DNA from: Candidatus Omnitrophota bacterium | Lineage (GTDB): Bacteria > Omnitrophota > Gorgyraeia > Gygaellales > Profunditerraquicolaceae | Assembly (NCBI GenBank): GCA_026387455.1 | Contig: JAPLLR010000041.1 | Location: 1 to 39,824, forward strand | Direction of reading: 5' to 3' | DNA length: 39,824 nucleotides | Part shown: positions 15,562 to 25,254 of the stretch, one piece after another | How the letters are laid out: each line of letters opens with the position of its first letter | Numbering within the stretch: position 1 is the stretch's first letter | Notes under the pieces: generated by a model | The model's input: only the letters and a program-made list of their open reading frames with translations | What the model was told of the DNA's origin: nothing | Database searches by the model: none | Program-made: the position numbers and the translations under genes

Positions 15562-16653
15562 ATGAAAAGAATATTTATCGCTGCGACAAAACAAAATGAC
15601 GGCAAGACCACTGCGTCGCTTGGACTGATCAGAAATTTCCAGGACACCTTTAAGAAGGTAGGATTTATCAAGCCCATCGGCCAACGTTACCTCGAGGAGG
15701 AGGGCCAAAAGATCGACGAAGACTCTTGGCTTATTGAAGAGGTCTGCGGGATAAAATGCGGGCTTAAGGATATGAGCCCTATAGCGGTAGAAAAGGGGTT
15801 TACTGAAAAATACATCGCTAAGCCTGACAAGAGGTCTATTGCTAGACAGATCGAACAGTCTTTTAGGAGAGTAGCTAAGAATCAGGATCTGGTGATTATT
15901 GAAGGTACTGGACATGCAGGCGTGGGATCGGTCTTTGATCATTCCAATGCTACGGTTGCCAAGCTTCTGAACTCAAAAGTCATCATCATCTCATCCGGTG
16001 GCATCGGTAGGCCCATAGATGAGATAATCCTGAATAAGGCTCTTTTTGAACGCGAAGGAGTGAAGGTTCTGGGCGTTATCGTGAATAAGGTCCTCCCTGC
16101 AAAGTTTGATAAAATTAATAATTTAGTACGAAAAGGCCTGGAGCGTAAAGGCGTAAAGGTTTTAGGGGTCGTGCCTTATAACCCAATGCTTTCCCGTTCA
16201 ACTATCGAGCAGATCCTGGAAGAGACGGATTTTGAGCTGCTCTGCGGCAAAGATAATCTGGAAAGCCCGGTTTCACAGGTAATCGTAGGGGCGATGGAGC
16301 CTCACGACGCTATAAAATATATCAGCGATGATAGCCTGATGATCACTCCCGGCGACCGGGAAGATATGATCATGACCGCGCTCGGGTGTTTTCGGGATTC
16401 CGATGAAAAAAGGCTTAAGGTGTGCGGAATAGTCCTGACCGGAGGGATAAAACCAGAGCCACCCATATTGAACCTGCTTGTAAAAGCTGCGATTCCGGTT
16501 CTGCTTGCGAAATCCGATACTTATGACGTGGCGACCAATATACACGATATGACGGTAAAGATCCGGCCTTGCGATAAAGGAAAAATAGACACGGTAGTAA
16601 AATTAATCAAAGATAATGTCGATATAAATGCAATACTGAAAGGGATGCAATAA
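15562..16653 (+). CDS. Phosphotransacetylase N-terminal-like protein (P-loop DTBS-like plus DRTGG domain)
   Basis: A 363-aa protein matching the regulatory N-terminal part of long (E. coli-type) phosphotransacetylase. It has a P-loop ATPase of the dethiobiotin-synthetase/CobQ type (IAATKQNDGKTTASLG, residues 5-20; IIEGTGHAGVGS near 113) and a DRTGG domain from about residue 215 (MEPHDAIKYI, MITPGDREDMIMTAL, GIVLTGG). It lacks the catalytic PTA domain, which is the next gene, overlapping by one base (TAATG). The pair thus looks like one long Pta split in two. The protein probably senses nucleotides or metabolites and modulates the catalytic partner. Confidence 0.82.
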   Translation: MKRIFIAATKQNDGKTTASLGLIRNFQDTFKKVGFIKPIGQRYLEEEGQKIDEDSWLIEEVCGIKCGLKDMSPIAVEKGFTEKYIAKPDKRSIARQIEQSFRRVAKNQDLVIIEGTGHAGVGSVFDHSNATVAKLLNSKVIIISSGGIGRPIDEIILNKALFEREGVKVLGVIVNKVLPAKFDKINNLVRKGLERKGVKVLGVVPYNPMLSRSTIEQILEETDFELLCGKDNLESPVSQVIVGAMEPHDAIKYISDDSLMITPGDREDMIMTALGCFRDSDEKRLKVCGIVLTGGIKPEPPILNLLVKAAIPVLLAKSDTYDVATNIHDMTVKIRPCDKGKIDTVVKLIKDNVDINAILKGMQ

Positions 16654-17585
16654 TGGATGCTATAGCAAAGATCAGGGAAAGGGCAAGGACTAAGACCAAG
16701 ACCATCGCGCTTCCGGAATACGACGATTTGCGCGTAGTGGAAGCGGCGAAGATCCTTAATAATGAGGGCATAGCAAAAGCGGTGTTGTTTACTCCGGACA
16801 TGGTGGATAAACATGAACTTGAGCGTTATATCCAGGAATTTTACTCTCAACACCGGGCAAAGGACATGGAACTGGAGGTAGTGCGAAAGTTATTCACCAT
16901 AGATACGCTTTACTATACTTCCATGATGACTGCGGAAGGTAAATTTGACGGTTTGGTCGCCGGAGCAAGCCACACCACTCCGGATATGGTGCGTGCTTCC
17001 ATGCGCTGTTTAGGGATTGACGACCGGATCACTATCGTATCGAGTTGTTTCATTATGGTTGTCCCGAATTGTCCGTACGGGGAAAACGGAACATTTGTTT
17101 TTGCGGATTGTGGAGTCATTCCCGAGCCAAACGGCAGACAGCTGGCATGCATTGCCCTGTCTGCTGCGGAATTGGCGGGGAAGGTGCTAGATCTTGAGCC
17201 GCGTATCGCGTTTTTAAGTTATTCTACAAAAGGTTCTGCTAAGACAAAATCCGCGGAAAAAATCTCCGAAGCTTTAATCCTACTTAAAGAAATGGCTCCT
17301 AATCTGCTTGCTGACGGAGAGTTGCAGGTGGACGCGGCAATAGTCCCTGAGGTTTCGCGTATAAAATATCCGAACAGCCCAATAGGCGGAAAAGCCAATG
17401 TTTTAATATTCCCTAACCTTGAGGCTGGAAACATCGGATATAAGTTGACCCAGAGGATGTCAGGAGCGCGGGCAGTAGGGCCGCTTTTGTTAGGTTTGAA
17501 GAAGCCCTCGAGCGACCTTTCTCGTGGATGTATTACCGAGGATGTAGTAGATTGTGTAGCAGTCAGCGCCATCAGGGCTCAATAA
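16653..17585 (+). CDS. pta: Phosphate acetyltransferase (catalytic domain only)
   Basis: A 310-aa protein covering the PTA_PTB catalytic domain: IALPEYDDLRVVEAAKIL at the start, DGLVAGASHTTPDMVRASMRCLG near 100-120, the conserved NGTFVFADCGVIPEPNGRQLA segment, SYSTKGSAKT, and NVLIFPNLEAGNIGYKL near the end. It interconverts acetyl-CoA plus phosphate with acetyl phosphate plus CoA in the cytoplasm. It sits between its separate N-terminal-like partner (1-bp overlap) and acetate kinase, so acetyl-CoA can be turned into acetate and ATP by products of one operon. Confidence 0.9.
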   Translation: MDAIAKIRERARTKTKTIALPEYDDLRVVEAAKILNNEGIAKAVLFTPDMVDKHELERYIQEFYSQHRAKDMELEVVRKLFTIDTLYYTSMMTAEGKFDGLVAGASHTTPDMVRASMRCLGIDDRITIVSSCFIMVVPNCPYGENGTFVFADCGVIPEPNGRQLACIALSAAELAGKVLDLEPRIAFLSYSTKGSAKTKSAEKISEALILLKEMAPNLLADGELQVDAAIVPEVSRIKYPNSPIGGKANVLIFPNLEAGNIGYKLTQRMSGARAVGPLLLGLKKPSSDLSRGCITEDVVDCVAVSAIRAQ

Positions 17586-17587
17586 AA

Positions 17588-18652
17588 ATGAAGATATTGG
17601 TCATTAACTGCGGAAGCTCTTCTATAAAATATAAGCTTTTTGACATGCCGGGGCAAAAGCTGGCCACAAAAGGCTCTATTGAGCATATTGGAGAGAAAGG
17701 CTCTAGCATACAGGATCATTACACCGGATTAAAATTTATTCTGCAGAAAGTCGATTCCATTGACGCCGTGGGCCATAGAGTGGTGCATGGCGCGGAGAAA
17801 TTTCGTAGACCGGTATTGATCGATGATTCAGTGATCCGCAAGATTCGGCAGTGCTGCGCGATCGCGCCTTTGCACAATCCTGCGAATCTGGAAGGAATCC
17901 TTGCCTGTAAGCAGCTGCTGCCAGGAGTAAAGCAGGTAGCGGTATTTGATACAGCTTTTCATCAGACTATTCCCGACTATGCGTATATTTACGGCCTTCC
18001 CTATGAATACTACAAACGTAACGGTATAAGGAAATACGGTTTCCACGGCACCAGCCACGAGTATGTAGCCCATGAAGCGGCCAAAGCTTTAAAAAAGCCG
18101 CTGCATGTTCTTAAGCTGATTACCTGCCATCTGGGTAATGGTTGTAGCATTACCGCGATAGACAAGGGAAAGTCAATCGATACCAGTATGGGATTTACTC
18201 CGCTGGAAGGCTTGGTCATGGGCACGCGCTGCGGCGATATCGACCCTGCCCTGGTTCCCTATATCATGAGGAAAAAGAAACTGGATACTTCGGAAATGGA
18301 TGCCATTTTGAATAAAACCAGCGGCTTAAAAGGAATATCCGGATTAAGCAATGATATGAGAGTTCTTGAGATAGCTGCCGACAAGGGCAATAAACGCGCG
18401 AGGCTGGCTATCGATATCTTTACCTACCGAATAAAGAAATACATCGGCGCCTACATGGCGGTAATGAACGGTTGTGACGCTATAATTTTTACCGCAGGCA
18501 TTGGCGAGAATCAAAAAAGTGTTCGAGATAAAATATGCTCAAATCTTTTTTCTTATGCCCACAAGCCGAAATGCCTGGTCATCCCCACTAACGAAGAATT
18601 GATGATCGCGCGACAGACTTTCCGGTTGATGGACGGTGAATTAAATGTTTAA
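17588..18652 (+). CDS. ackA: Acetate kinase
   Basis: The start at 17588 gives MKILVINCGSSSIKYKLF, the conserved N-terminus of acetate kinases (N and S contacts to nucleotide and phosphate); the longer in-frame extension overlaps pta and has no homology. Other motifs: GHRVVHGAEKF, DTAFHQTIPDYAYIYGLPYEYY, KYGFHGTSHEYV, CHLGNGCSITAI, DTSMGFTPLEGLVMGTRCGDIDPAL, FTAGIGENQ. At 354 aa it is about 45 residues shorter than the usual ~400, the loss lying mainly between residues 25 and 65 and at the C-terminus. Makes acetate and ATP from acetyl phosphate. Confidence 0.92.
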   Translation: MKILVINCGSSSIKYKLFDMPGQKLATKGSIEHIGEKGSSIQDHYTGLKFILQKVDSIDAVGHRVVHGAEKFRRPVLIDDSVIRKIRQCCAIAPLHNPANLEGILACKQLLPGVKQVAVFDTAFHQTIPDYAYIYGLPYEYYKRNGIRKYGFHGTSHEYVAHEAAKALKKPLHVLKLITCHLGNGCSITAIDKGKSIDTSMGFTPLEGLVMGTRCGDIDPALVPYIMRKKKLDTSEMDAILNKTSGLKGISGLSNDMRVLEIAADKGNKRARLAIDIFTYRIKKYIGAYMAVMNGCDAIIFTAGIGENQKSVRDKICSNLFSYAHKPKCLVIPTNEELMIARQTFRLMDGELNV

Positions 18653-19241
18653 ATCATTTTTAATAGTTTTAGGCGTTATTTTGCTATCAGCGGGTACTTT
18701 AATTTCTTGTGTTAAAGCGCAGGAGGAACCAACCATGAAAAAAGTAGTAATGATCATCGCTCATGATAATTTCCGGGATGAAGAATTTCTGGAGCCGGCG
18801 GAAATCTTAGAAAAAAACGGAATTGAAGTCCTGGTCGCCTCTTCAAAACTTGGGCCGGCCAAAGGCAAATTAGGCGCCATGGTAAAACCGGACATGCTGC
18901 TTAAAGAAATCAATATTCAGGATCTTGACGCGATTGTATTTATAGGGGGAGCCGGAGCAGCTGAATACTTTGACGATTCCGTAGCTCATAAACTGGCTAA
19001 GGATGCATACTCCTCTGGCAAGGTCGTGGCTGCTATCTGTGTCGCTCCGGTTATTTTAGCCAGAGCCGGAATTTTGCAAGGAAAGAAAGCTACTGTTTGG
19101 GAAAGCGAGGGGGAACAGCTGAAATCCCTGGGAGCAAATTACACAGGTAAGTCAATTGAGATTGACGGCAAGATTATTACCGCTGCCGGACCCTTTGCAG
19201 CCAAAGATTTCGGTGAAGAGATCGTAAAAGCTTTGAAATAA
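18645..19241 (+). CDS. DJ-1/PfpI family protein, possibly a lipoprotein
   Basis: A 198-aa protein with the DJ-1/ThiJ/PfpI fold: [22 protein letters not shown], and the nucleophile elbow [10 protein letters not shown] with C132. Members act as glyoxalases, deglycases, chaperones or peptidases; which applies here is not clear. The first 30 residues are a signal sequence with a lipobox-like LISC (C22). A second ATG at 18735 has AGGAGG 9 bases upstream and would give a 168-aa cytoplasmic form starting MKKVVMII. The first start overlaps ackA by 8 bp and has only a weak ribosome site. Both forms may be made. Confidence 0.82.
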   Translation: MFKSFLIVLGVILLSAGTLISCVKAQEEPTMKKVVMIIAHDNFRDEEFLEPAEILEKNGIEVLVASSKLGPAKGKLGAMVKPDMLLKEINIQDLDAIVFIGGAGAAEYFDDSVAHKLAKDAYSSGKVVAAICVAPVILARAGILQGKKATVWESEGEQLKSLGANYTGKSIEIDGKIITAAGPFAAKDFGEEIVKALK

Positions 19242-19282
19242 CACGCGGCCTTACGTGTTCACTTACTGTGCAGGAGAAACCC

Positions 19283-19633
19283 ATGTTACGTACCATCTTA
19301 AAATCCAAAATACACCGTGTCAAAGTCACACAGGCGAATCTTTATTACAAGGGCAGCATTACCATTGATGCCTTGTTGATGAAGGCCGCCGATATTCTAG
19401 AGTATGAAAAAGTGGAAGTGTTAAATGTCAATAATGGCCATCGCCTGGAAACCTATGCAATTAAGGGGAAGGCCGGAAGTGGCGTGATCTGCCTTAATGG
19501 CCCGGCAGCGCGCGGTGCCTGCGTTGGGGATTTGGTAATTATAGTCACTTATGTGTTGGCCGATGATAAAGAGACAAAGGCGCTTAAGCCTAAAATTGTC
19601 TACGTAGATGAAAGAAACAGAATTAAGCATTAA
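19283..19633 (+). CDS. panD: Aspartate 1-decarboxylase (pyruvoyl enzyme)
   Basis: Starting at 19283 (CAGGAG upstream) the protein is 116 aa, [29 protein letters not shown]. Self-cleavage to form the pyruvoyl group is expected between G24 and S25, the same position as in E. coli PanD. The [18 protein letters not shown] segment is also conserved. It makes beta-alanine from aspartate for pantothenate and coenzyme A synthesis. The end overlaps def by 26 bp. Confidence 0.93.
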   Translation: MLRTILKSKIHRVKVTQANLYYKGSITIDALLMKAADILEYEKVEVLNVNNGHRLETYAIKGKAGSGVICLNGPAARGACVGDLVIIVTYVLADDKETKALKPKIVYVDERNRIKH

Positions 19634-20156
19634 ATTTTTCCCGGATCCAGTCTTAAAAAAGAAAGCCCGGGCTGTTCTTGAAGTCTCTCAGCGCAATCGG
19701 GAGATTTTGAGCAAGATGGCCCAGCTGATGTATGATCACTCTGGAATCGGGTTAGCCGCGCCTCAAGTGGGGATCAGCGAATGCATGATCGTGGCGGATA
19801 TCGGAAGCGGGCTTTATAAGCTGGTTAATCCCAGACTCGTTTCAAAAGAAGGGACACAGACCCTGGAAGAAGGCTGCCTAAGCGTTCCCGAAGTATGCAT
19901 CAAAATAAGGCGCGCTAAAAGAATCGTTGTCAGCGCGCTTGATGATACCGGTAAGCGAGTAAAAATTGAGGCTGATGGCTTGTTGGCCTGCGTTTTACAG
20001 CATGAAATGGATCATCTGCGGGGGAAAGTTATAGTCGATTATGCCAATTTTCTGGATAAGGTGCGTATCAAGAAAAGGCTTTTAGAGCTAAAGAAGAAAT
20101 ATAAGAATGAAGGATTGTCCGAATCTGAAACAAAATCTTGCAAACTGCAATTGTAA
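19608..20156 (+). CDS. def: Peptide deformylase
   Basis: A 182-aa protein with all three family motifs: [11 protein letters not shown] (47-57), EEGCLSVPE (88-95; metal ligand C90) and QHEMDHLRG (131-139; H132 and H136 bind metal, E133 is catalytic). It removes the formyl group from the first methionine of new proteins. Start 19608 lies inside the end of panD in another frame, so translation is likely coupled. The C-terminal ~25 residues are a charged tail. Confidence 0.94.
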   Translation: MKETELSIKFFPDPVLKKKARAVLEVSQRNREILSKMAQLMYDHSGIGLAAPQVGISECMIVADIGSGLYKLVNPRLVSKEGTQTLEEGCLSVPEVCIKIRRAKRIVVSALDDTGKRVKIEADGLLACVLQHEMDHLRGKVIVDYANFLDKVRIKKRLLELKKKYKNEGLSESETKSCKLQL

Positions 20157-20169
20157 TTATTGAGGAAAA

Positions 20170-21090
20170 ATGAATTTACACGATGCGATCATTATCGGCT
20201 CCGGCTCTGCTGGGTTGACCGCGGGGCTGTATGCCGGTAGGTTCCGCATGGATACGCTAGTTTTTGAGCGTATGAGCCCCGGAGGTCAAATACTACTTTC
20301 TCCTTCCATAGATAATTATCCGGGTTTTCCCGCTGGACTTGGCACCGAGGAACTGATCAGTAGATTCAAGAAACAGGCCGAGGAAGTCGGGATAGATATT
20401 CAAAGCAAAGATGTTCTTGAAGTCAAGCGCTCAAGCGATGGGTTCTTGGTAAGGACATCTGAAGGCGATTTTGAGACTAAGACGGTAATTGTCGCTACCG
20501 GAGCCCAGCCAAAACGGCTGGATATCAAAGGTGAGTTGCGTCTTACTGGAAAAGGTGTGTCTTATTGCGGCACTTGCGACGGCCCGCTTTTTAAGGAAAA
20601 AGATATCGTGGTCATTGGCGGGGGAGACCGGGCGATCGAAGAAGCGCTTTTTTTAGCCGCTTATGCAAAGAAAGTCACCATTATCCATCGCCGCGATGAA
20701 TTCAGGGCTTCAATGATCCTTGTGGAAAAGGCAAAGGCAAATCCAAAGATAGATTTTTTCTTAGAAGGCGTGGTTGAGGAGATTTACGGTGAGAATAAAG
20801 TGGATGCGGTAAAGGTAAGGAACGTAAAAACCGGGGCAGAAAGCCAAGTGGCATGCCAGGGCGTATTTGTATTTGTAGGTATATTACCGAATACCGATTT
20901 TTTAAAGAATTTGCTGGATAGGGATGAATTCGGTTTTATAATTACTGACCAAGAAATGCGCACTTCTCAAGCGGGAATATTTGCCTGCGGAGATTGCCGT
21001 AAGAAGAGCCTGTACCAGGTAGTTACAGCCTGCGGTGATGGCGCAATATCCGCGGATTCCGCGTACAAATATATCATTAATAAAAAATGA
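20170..21090 (+). CDS. trxB: Thioredoxin reductase
   Basis: A 306-aa flavoprotein: FAD site GSGSAGLTAG (10-19), redox pair C133/C136 in SYCGTCDGPLF (CxxC with Gly at the second place where Ala is common), NADPH-binding GGGDRAIEEA (usual GGGDSA has Ser replaced by Arg) and HRRDEFRA (NADPH 2'-phosphate site), and the C-terminal FACGDCRKK...QVVTACGDGAISA. It transfers electrons from NADPH to thioredoxin. It overlaps pckG by 4 bp. Confidence 0.93.
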   Translation: MNLHDAIIIGSGSAGLTAGLYAGRFRMDTLVFERMSPGGQILLSPSIDNYPGFPAGLGTEELISRFKKQAEEVGIDIQSKDVLEVKRSSDGFLVRTSEGDFETKTVIVATGAQPKRLDIKGELRLTGKGVSYCGTCDGPLFKEKDIVVIGGGDRAIEEALFLAAYAKKVTIIHRRDEFRASMILVEKAKANPKIDFFLEGVVEEIYGENKVDAVKVRNVKTGAESQVACQGVFVFVGILPNTDFLKNLLDRDEFGFIITDQEMRTSQAGIFACGDCRKKSLYQVVTACGDGAISADSAYKYIINKK

Positions 21091-22889
21091 GTGAAAAAAC
21101 CAAGCACCCCACGAACAATAAAAAACTAATCGACTGGGTCAATAAGATGGAGCGCATCTGTAAGCCGGACGATATCGTCTGGATTGACGGATCGGAAGCG
21201 CAGAAGAAACAGCTAGAGAAGGAAGCGCTATCTACCGGAGAGCTTATTCAGCTGAATCAAGAAAAACTTCCCGGATGCTTCCTGCATCGCACAGCGCTTG
21301 ATGATGTGGCCCGCACAGAGCACCTGACCTACATTTGCACCAAGAAAAAACGCGATGCCGGCCCGAATAACAACTGGATGGCTCCGGCTACAGCTTACAG
21401 AAAAGCAAAAGCCATATTTGACGGCGCCATGCGCGGAAGGACCATGTATGTCATTCCTTTCTCCATGGGTCCGGTCGGTTCGCAGTTTAGCAAGATCGGA
21501 GTTGAGATAACTGATTCCCGTTACGTTGTCTTGAATATGTTGATCATGACTAGAGCAGGCGTTGCTGCTTTGCGGCAACTTGAAAAACAAGACCATTTTA
21601 CCAAATGCCTGCATTCTAAGGCTGAGCTGGATATCAATAAGCGCCTGATCCTACATTTTCCGGAAGAAAATACTATCTGGAGCGTTAGCTCAGGTTACGG
21701 CGGTAATGCATTGCTCGGAAAAAAGTGCCTTTCCTTAAGAATTGCTAGTTTCCTTGCCCGTAAAGAGCGCTGGTTGGCTGAGCATATGCTGATCATGGGG
21801 ATCGAGGAGCCGAACGGTCATATCGAGTATATTACCGCGGCATTTCCTAGCGCATGCGGAAAAACCAATCTGGCCATGCTTTTACCTCCGGAAGGCTTGA
21901 AAGTAAAAGGCTACCGTATCTGGACGGTAGGTGATGATATCGCTTGGATGCGAGTTGATTCTGATGGCACTCTTTGGGCGGTAAACCCTGAGGCGGGATA
22001 CTTCGGCGTTGCCCCGGGCACCAATTCACACGCCAACCCGAATATGGTGGAAACGATCAAGAAAAATACTATTTACACAAATGTTCTTTTGAAAAAAGAC
22101 GGAACAGTCTGGTGGGAGGGCGCTGACGGGGAAGTCCCGGAAGAAGGTATTGATTGGCAGGGTAGACCTTGGAAAAAGGGGATGGTTGATGTAAGCGGAA
22201 AGCCTGTTTTGGCCGCGCATCCTAACAGCAGATTTACCACTCCGATTTCAAATTGCCCCACAACCTCATTTAGGGTTGAGCAGCACCACGGTGTTCCGAT
22301 ATCCGCTATAGTTTTCGGAGGTCGCAGACAGTATCTGGCGCCATTGGTATTTGAGGCGTTTAACTGGCAACACGGAGTCTTTGTAGGCGCGACCATGGCC
22401 TCTGAACGCACTGCAGCCCAAATGGGACAGGTCGGAGAAGTGCGGCGCGATCCTATGGCCATGCTACCATTTTGCGGTTACAACATGGGATACTATTTCA
22501 AGCACTGGCTGGATATGGGTAAACGCATGACCAAACCGCCGAAGATCTTTCATGTAAACTGGTTCAGATTGGATGAAACCGGAAAATTTTTGTGGCCGGG
22601 CTTTAAGGAGAATCTGCGAGTTCTGGAATGGATACTAGAACGTTGTAATAATAAAATCGACGTTGTACGCACACCGATCGGATTTATCCCGCGGCCAACG
22701 GACATTGATCTTACAGGGTTGAAGTTGCCAGACGGTGCCCTGGATAAGCTTCTTGAGATCAAATCCAAAGATTGGCTTGAAGAATTAAAGGGGGTAGGCA
22801 CATTCTTTAAAGAGTTTAAGAGAGACCTACCAAAAGAACTATGGACAGAATACATTAAACTCTCTAACAGGTTAAAAGTAAATGAGTGA
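21087..22889 (+). CDS. pckG: Phosphoenolpyruvate carboxykinase, GTP-type
   Basis: A 600-aa enzyme of the usual length. The P-loop-like [12 protein letters not shown] (253-264) with the hyper-reactive cysteine of the GTP class, the metal-binding [23 protein letters not shown], and the nucleotide segment [20 protein letters not shown] are all present. It interconverts oxaloacetate and PEP with GTP/GDP. Depending on flux it could serve gluconeogenesis or CO2-fixing anaplerosis in a fermenter. It overlaps trxB by 4 bp and purC by 8 bp. Confidence 0.95.
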   Translation: MSEKTKHPTNNKKLIDWVNKMERICKPDDIVWIDGSEAQKKQLEKEALSTGELIQLNQEKLPGCFLHRTALDDVARTEHLTYICTKKKRDAGPNNNWMAPATAYRKAKAIFDGAMRGRTMYVIPFSMGPVGSQFSKIGVEITDSRYVVLNMLIMTRAGVAALRQLEKQDHFTKCLHSKAELDINKRLILHFPEENTIWSVSSGYGGNALLGKKCLSLRIASFLARKERWLAEHMLIMGIEEPNGHIEYITAAFPSACGKTNLAMLLPPEGLKVKGYRIWTVGDDIAWMRVDSDGTLWAVNPEAGYFGVAPGTNSHANPNMVETIKKNTIYTNVLLKKDGTVWWEGADGEVPEEGIDWQGRPWKKGMVDVSGKPVLAAHPNSRFTTPISNCPTTSFRVEQHHGVPISAIVFGGRRQYLAPLVFEAFNWQHGVFVGATMASERTAAQMGQVGEVRRDPMAMLPFCGYNMGYYFKHWLDMGKRMTKPPKIFHVNWFRLDETGKFLWPGFKENLRVLEWILERCNNKIDVVRTPIGFIPRPTDIDLTGLKLPDGALDKLLEIKSKDWLEELKGVGTFFKEFKRDLPKELWTEYIKLSNRLKVNE

Positions 22890-23784
22890 AAAAATCCTGC
22901 TTCAGACCGAATTCAAGGATCTAAAACTTTTCCGGCGCGGCAAAGTGCGCGATGTGTATGATCTAGGAGACAAACTTCTAATCGTTTCCACTGACCGGAT
23001 TTCCTGCTTTGACGTGGTTCTGCCAAACGGCATTCCGCATAAAGGAAAGGTCTTAACCCGCCTGTCACTTTTTTGGTTTGAGCTTTTGAAAGATATCCTA
23101 CCTAATCATTTTCTGACCGTGGATGTAGATAAATATCCTGAATCAGCCAGAAAATATAAATCTGATTTACAAGGCCGCTCTATGCTAGTCTTGAAATCAA
23201 AGCCGCTTCCGGTGGAATGCATCGTCCGGGGGTATTTGTCAGGCTCAGGATGGAAAGAGTACCGGTTAAACCGCTCAGTTTGCGGAATCAATCTGCCCGC
23301 TGGAATGGTGGAATCTGATAAGCTTCCCGAGGTGATTTTTACTCCCTCGACAAAAGCAGAAGTCGGGCACGATATCAATGTATCTAAAGACCATATCGAC
23401 AAAGAGATAGGTAAAGATACTTCTGATGCTTTAGCCAAATACAGTATCGCTATTTACAAAAAAGCCCGCGATTACGCCTTATCCAAAGGTATCATAATCG
23501 CTGATACAAAGTTTGAATTCGGTATACATGATGGCAAGATTACCTTGATTGACGAAGTACTCACTCCTGATTCATCACGTTTTTGGCCCAAAGATGATTA
23601 TGCTCCCGGCCGGGCTCAGGCAAGCTTTGACAAGCAGTTTGTCAGAGATTACCTTGAAACTCTGGACTGGGATAAAACCCCGCCTGCCCCGGATCTACCC
23701 AAAGAAATAATCGATAAGACTTCGGAAAAATATCTCGAAGCTTACAGGATTATAACTGGGGAAGAATTTTCCCGCTGCCTCTAG
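22882..23784 (+). CDS. purC: Phosphoribosylaminoimidazole-succinocarboxamide synthase
   Basis: A 300-aa SAICAR synthase: [38 protein letters not shown] at the start, [17 protein letters not shown], the Asp/Glu-rich metal segment [10 protein letters not shown], and [16 protein letters not shown]. It joins aspartate to CAIR in purine synthesis. The length matches the long (~300) class. It is translationally coupled to pckG, with no other purine genes in the window. Confidence 0.95.
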   Translation: MSEKILLQTEFKDLKLFRRGKVRDVYDLGDKLLIVSTDRISCFDVVLPNGIPHKGKVLTRLSLFWFELLKDILPNHFLTVDVDKYPESARKYKSDLQGRSMLVLKSKPLPVECIVRGYLSGSGWKEYRLNRSVCGINLPAGMVESDKLPEVIFTPSTKAEVGHDINVSKDHIDKEIGKDTSDALAKYSIAIYKKARDYALSKGIIIADTKFEFGIHDGKITLIDEVLTPDSSRFWPKDDYAPGRAQASFDKQFVRDYLETLDWDKTPPAPDLPKEIIDKTSEKYLEAYRIITGEEFSRCL

Positions 23785-23840
23785 CTAACTTCAAATAGCG
23801 GAATCCCGCAACAGAAAATATGAGAACGGGAACAGAATAA

Positions 23841-24836
23841 ATGAAAACCATTAAACAGTTTTTTTCGGTATTATTAAAGGCCGGCATAAGTATTGCCCTT
23901 TTGTGGTATCTGTTCCGGCAGCTGGATAGAAATAGGTTGCTGGACATCATCAGTCATGCGGATATACGGTTATTGCTTCTTGCTTTCTGCGTTTTCGTTA
24001 TTCCTTATATATTGGCGCTATTGCGCTGGAAAATGCTGCTGGATGCGATTAAAATGGAGCTTCCTTTGAAACGCATAGTCGCTTCTTTTTCAGGAGGAGT
24101 ATTTTTCAACCAGGTCCTACCTTCAAGTATCGGAGGAGACCTGATGCGCAGCATTGATCTATCTGCTCATACTAAAAGAGCCAGAGAAGTGGTAGCTACT
24201 GTATTGCTGGACAGGCTTAGCGGTTATATAGGACTAGTGATCATGGTCCTGGTTTCGTTAGTTCTCGGCTGGAGGCTGATACATGAAAAAAATGTTTTGA
24301 TTTCTGTATGTATTATAACCGGATTGCTGGCTGCAATCATTTTAGCTTTATTTAATAAATTTTTCTTTAAAAAGATCAATATGTTTTTGCAATCTCTGGG
24401 CGCCGGAAGAGTAAAAGAATCAATAACCAGTTTGCATTACGAGATACACCAGTTTCGCAGTAGAAAAACTCTTTTTTTAAAGAATATATCGCTTTCTCTG
24501 GCAATGCAATTTTTTGCCGCGGTTTCTTTTTATATCATCGCGCGCTCAATAGGAGTTAATACAAATTTTATTTACTTCCTGATATTCTTGCCGATTATGG
24601 GCGCAATTACTATGTTGCCTATTTCTATAGGGGGCCTGGGCCTCAGGGAAAATACCGCGGCGTATTTATTTCCTCTGGTCGGTGTCGGTAAGGACCTTGC
24701 CGTAGCCATGTCTTTGCTTAATTTCTTCTTTATATTAACCTGCGCCATTATAGGAGGCCTGACCTACTATGTCCTTACAATTCATAATCGACGGTTACAA
24801 TCTAATAAAACACCCTCTTCTTGCTGCTCAGGCTAA
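23841..24836 (+). CDS. Flippase-like integral membrane protein (UPF0104/LPG synthase TM family)
   Basis: A 331-aa protein with about eight membrane helices. Family motifs: FNQVLPSSIGGDLMRSIDL (residues ~90-108) and PISIGGLGLRENTAAYLFPLVG near 260-281. These match the transmembrane domain of lysylphosphatidylglycerol synthases without the catalytic domain. Likely handles lipid or lipid-linked substrates across the inner membrane. It is a second family member beside 2177-3190, here in a housekeeping setting with normal base composition. Its end overlaps the next gene by 68 bp. Confidence 0.82.
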   Translation: MKTIKQFFSVLLKAGISIALLWYLFRQLDRNRLLDIISHADIRLLLLAFCVFVIPYILALLRWKMLLDAIKMELPLKRIVASFSGGVFFNQVLPSSIGGDLMRSIDLSAHTKRAREVVATVLLDRLSGYIGLVIMVLVSLVLGWRLIHEKNVLISVCIITGLLAAIILALFNKFFFKKINMFLQSLGAGRVKESITSLHYEIHQFRSRKTLFLKNISLSLAMQFFAAVSFYIIARSIGVNTNFIYFLIFLPIMGAITMLPISIGGLGLRENTAAYLFPLVGVGKDLAVAMSLLNFFFILTCAIIGGLTYYVLTIHNRRLQSNKTPSSCCSG

Positions 24837-25254
24837 AAATTCCCCCAGCGACAGGTCGGCACTCCTTAATTTCATCAAATTTAACAAGCTTACCGGAAGC
24901 CCGAAGAACTCGGTCACCGTTGTATTTGACGGATACCCTGATTCTTATGAGCCGGCCAACGATACGAGTATTTATGTGGTATTTTCCCGTAAAATCTCAG
25001 CTGATGATAAGATTCGTAAGTTAGTAGAAGAGTCCGGCAACCGTAAACAAATAGTAGTTGTTTCTAATGACCGCCAGGTCCAATCCATGGCTAAAATGTT
25101 GGGAGCCACGGTAGCCGGAATAGAAGCCTTTGTAAAATACGATAAATTGGCTGAAATAGCCAGAAAACACCGGGAATCAGATCCGAAGCTTACCTTTACC
25201 CAGATACAAAAAATAAACGATGAACTCAGGAAATTATGGCTAAAGACTTCTTAA
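24769..25254 (+). CDS. NYN (YacP-like) nuclease-domain protein
   Basis: A 161-aa protein with the PIN-like NYN fold of YacP/Rae1: FIIDGYNLIKHP at 5-16 with the catalytic aspartate of DGYN, TVVFDGYPD near 50, SADDKIRKLVEE (acidic pair), and VVVSNDRQVQSMAKMLGA near 100. YacP-type proteins are ribosome-associated or mRNA-cleaving endoribonucleases. The 68-bp overlap with the flippase-like gene and 19-bp overlap with the MBL gene suggest coupling, so RNA turnover is the probable role. Confidence 0.82.
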   Translation: MSLQFIIDGYNLIKHPLLAAQAKNSPSDRSALLNFIKFNKLTGSPKNSVTVVFDGYPDSYEPANDTSIYVVFSRKISADDKIRKLVEESGNRKQIVVVSNDRQVQSMAKMLGATVAGIEAFVKYDKLAEIARKHRESDPKLTFTQIQKINDELRKLWLKTS

